From Chloroflexota bacterium (GTDB lineage Bacteria; Chloroflexota; Anaerolineae; Anaerolineales; Villigracilaceae): 12,153 nt of DNA. The position numbers were made by a program, and so were the translations under genes. The stretch's first letter is position 1. Every line of letters begins with the position of its first letter. Below are positions 10,269-12,153 of the stretch, one piece after another. A model generated the notes under the pieces. That model had not been told where the DNA came from, made no database searches, and saw only the letters and a list, made by a program, of their open reading frames with translations. The DNA lies in NCBI GenBank assembly GCA_021812905.1, contig JAKAMM010000028.1, positions 1 through 12,153 of the forward strand. Reading direction: 5' to 3'.

Positions 10269-12153
10269 ATGCAAAAATCTTCTTTCCAGGAAATCATCCT
10301 CAAACTCCAGGACTTCTGGGCATCGCACGGATGTCTCATCACACAGCCCTACTACACCCAGGTCGGCGCAGGGACGATGAACCCTGCCACCTTCCTGCGC
10401 GTGCTCGGACCCGAGCCGTGGAATGTGGCGTACGTCGAGCCGTCGGTCCGCCCCGATGACGGGCGGTACGGCGAGAACCCCAACCGCTTCCAACTCCACA
10501 CCCAGTATCAGGTCATCCTCAAGCCCGACCCAGGAAACCCACAGGAACTCTATCTCGAGTCGCTCAAAGCCCTCGGTATCAACCCGCGCCAGCACGATAT
10601 CCGCTTCGTGGAAGACAACTGGGAACAGCCCGCCATCTCCGCGTGGGGTTTGGGCTGGGAGGTCTGGCTTGACGGGCAGGAGATCACGCAGTTTACCTAC
10701 TTTCAGCAGATGGGCGGCGTGGCGCTCGACCCCGTCTCGGTCGAGATCACCTACGGGCTCGAACGCATCCTCATCGCGCTCAACAACGCCAAAGCCATCT
10801 GGAACGAGGAATACGGTGCAGGCGTGACCTACGGCGAGATCCGCCGTCAGGAGGAGTTCGAACACTCCAAATATTATTTCGAGACCGCCGACGTCGAACG
10901 CGTGCGTGCCATGTACGACCTCTTCTCCGCCGAAGCCGACGCCTGTCTCGCGGGTGGTCTGATTGTCCCCGCGCACGATTACGTCCTCAAATGCTCGCAC
11001 TCGTTCAATATCTTAGATACACGCGGCGCAATCAGCGTTGCCGAACGTCAAGCCTTCTTCCGCCGCATCCGCGAACTGGCGAAGGGCGTGGCGGTAGGCT
11101 ATCTGGAGCAACGCAAGTCTTTGGAATACCCATTGTTGAAAGTTGAAGGTTCGAAGGTTGCAAGTTCACAAGTTAAACCCGCACCCCGACTTTCCAACCT
11201 GCAACCTGCCAACTTTTTACTGGAGATCGGCGTTGAAGAATTACCTGCAAACGATGTGGACACCGCCTACGAACAACTCACACAACGGATTCCGACTCTG
11301 CTGAAGGAACTTTATCTTGACCACGGGAATATTCGGATCTTTTCTACCCCTCGGCGGATCGTTGTTTCTATTGACTCTCTCTCCCCGAATCAACCAGACC
11401 GCGAAGACCTCGTCAAAGGTCCGCCCGCTGATAAAGCCTTTGTAGGTCGGACTGGTAGTCCGACCCCGACCTCGCCTGCCGAAGATGGTCGGATTGCCAA
11501 TCCGACCTACACGCCTGCGGCGCTTGGTTTTGCAAAGAAGAACGGTATTGATCCATCGGCGCTTGAAGTTCGTGAACAAGATGGCGGCAAGTATGTTTTC
11601 GCGGTTGTCAGCAAAAAGGGACGCCCCACTCCCGAAGTGCTGGTGGACGCATTACCCAAATTAGTCGAAAGCATCAAGTTCGAAAAGTCCATGCGCTGGA
11701 ATGACTCTGGCGTGTCCTTCTCTCGTCCCATCCGCTGGTATGTTGCGTTGCTCGGTGACATGGTCATCCCGTTTGAATATGCTGGCGTCGCCTCAGGCAA
11801 CGTCTCTCGCGGACTTCGCCCCTACGGCTCGCCCGAAATCAAAATCCCCTCCGCCGATAAATACTTTGATGTGATCCGCGAAGCAGGCATCCTCCTCGAT
11901 AAAGAAGAACGCAAAGCCTCCATCGTTGAACAAGTCAACCAAGCCGCGGCATTGGTCGGTGGGGAAGCCATCATTGACGATGGTCTGCTCAACGAAGTCA
12001 CCAACTTAATTGAAATGCCCACTGCTGTCATGGGCGAATTTGATAATGAATATTTGTCTTTGCCGCAGGATGTACTTATCTCTGTGATGAAGAAGCATCA
12101 AAGGCATTTCCCTGTTCATCGCGTAGGGGCGACCCTTGTGGTCGCCCAGGGTA
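10269..12153 (+). CDS. glyQS: Fused alpha-beta glycyl-tRNA synthetase (3' end outside window)
   Basis: The frame is open from ATG 10269 to the window end (628 codons). Residues 1-290 are a complete alpha chain (class II catalytic core): [104 protein letters not shown]. Residues from about 317 start the beta chain: [70 protein letters not shown]. In E. coli these are two proteins (GlyQ, GlyS); fusion is known in some phyla. Three palindromic elements sit in frame: in the linker (11139-11216), in the early beta chain (11441-11511, after [10 protein letters not shown]) and at 12124-12153 (after [10 protein letters not shown]). It charges tRNA-Gly and should be essential. Confidence 0.95.
   Translation, partial: MQKSSFQEIILKLQDFWASHGCLITQPYYTQVGAGTMNPATFLRVLGPEPWNVAYVEPSVRPDDGRYGENPNRFQLHTQYQVILKPDPGNPQELYLESLKALGINPRQHDIRFVEDNWEQPAISAWGLGWEVWLDGQEITQFTYFQQMGGVALDPVSVEITYGLERILIALNNAKAIWNEEYGAGVTYGEIRRQEEFEHSKYYFETADVERVRAMYDLFSAEADACLAGGLIVPAHDYVLKCSHSFNILDTRGAISVAERQAFFRRIRELAKGVAVGYLEQRKSLEYPLLKVEGSKVASSQVKPAPRLSNLQPANFLLEIGVEELPANDVDTAYEQLTQRIPTLLKELYLDHGNIRIFSTPRRIVVSIDSLSPNQPDREDLVKGPPADKAFVGRTGSPTPTSPAEDGRIANPTYTPAALGFAKKNGIDPSALEVREQDGGKYVFAVVSKKGRPTPEVLVDALPKLVESIKFEKSMRWNDSGVSFSRPIRWYVALLGDMVIPFEYAGVASGNVSRGLRPYGSPEIKIPSADKYFDVIREAGILLDKEERKASIVEQVNQAAALVGGEAIIDDGLLNEVTNLIEMPTAVMGEFDNEYLSLPQDVLISVMKKHQRHFPVHRVGATLVVAQG
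11139..11216. repeat. In-frame palindromic element 1, GlyQ/GlyS linker
   Basis: The left arm (11139-11166, starting AAAGTTGAAGGTT) and the right arm (11189-11216, ending GCCAACTTT) are imperfect inverted copies of about 28 bases built from GAAGGTT/AACCTGC units. It encodes the linker [20 protein letters not shown] plus LQPAN and keeps the frame. It lies exactly at the fusion point of the two subunits. Confidence 0.75.
11441..11511. repeat. In-frame palindromic element 2, early GlyS region
   Basis: TGTAGGTCGGACTGGTAGTC with CGACC (11441-11465) and GGTCGGATTGCCAATCCGAC with CTACA (11487-11511) are inverted copies of each other, and each arm is itself a hairpin (GGTCGGACT with AGTCCGACC, GGTCGGATT with AATCCGACC). 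It encodes about 24 residues, [20 protein letters not shown] plus PTYT, at a place where GlyS relatives have a short loop. The frame is kept. Confidence 0.85.
12124..12153. repeat. In-frame palindromic element 3, cut by window end
   Basis: GGGCGACC (12127-12134) and GGTCGCCC (12140-12147) form a perfect 8-base hairpin inside the glyQS frame. The peptide [10 protein letters not shown] is a well-known product of this GTAGGGGCGACC repeat family, and no GlyS homology is visible in it. The element continues outside the window, so its full length and effect on the frame are unknown. Confidence 0.7.

Noticed and set aside
10173..11000. 275-residue minus-strand open frame
   Set aside because: Antisense shadow of the GC-rich glyQS gene; its end reads IANEVWQSP from the repeat.

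Overview
The window looks like a chromosomal segment from an uncultured Chloroflexota bacterium of the Anaerolineae type. That placement is an inference. It rests on a fused alpha-beta glycyl-tRNA synthetase, many dispersed palindromic repeats that enter reading frames, TIR/SUMF1/DUF433-DUF5615 gene content, and core-gene sequences that resemble this group from memory. No database search was possible.

Left part (1-4290), ordinary genes. A 5'-truncated quinate-dehydrogenase-like protein is followed by a MobA-like nucleotidyltransferase with a lysine-rich tail. The two are separated by a palindromic repeat. Next come a PAP2 phosphatase and, facing it, a compact three-gene minus-strand operon: M23 peptidase, SDR protein and DinB-like protein. 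Successive operon genes overlap by ATGA, and a TATAAT box lies almost on the first ATG.

Middle part (4290-8780), an accessory islet. Small toxin-antitoxin-type genes (HicB/HicA, an antitoxin with a RelE toxin broken by TAG, a lone MNT nucleotidyltransferase, and a DUF433/DUF5615 pair) and one housekeeping-type gene (pcm) are mixed with at least five fragments of the same TIR-domain gene start. The fragments never go past about residue 55 (ending near EIRKAV), so none keeps the TIR NADase active-site region. They carry small palindromic insertions, several of them in frame, and two share an identical 73-bp hairpin block. In at least one case the last TIR codons run directly into the TATAAT box of the next toxin-antitoxin operon.

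Right part (8780-12153). One gene encodes a J-domain, a charged coiled coil, one membrane segment and a SUMF1/FGE-like domain that lacks the usual catalytic cysteine pair. It is followed by glyQS, which runs off the window. The glyQS frame is interrupted, without loss of frame, by three different palindromic elements, reminiscent of Rickettsia palindromic elements.

The two most interesting signals are the in-frame palindromic insertions in glyQS and the TIR-fragment/TA-module mosaic. Several islet genes show single-base inactivating changes, so much of it appears to be decaying.
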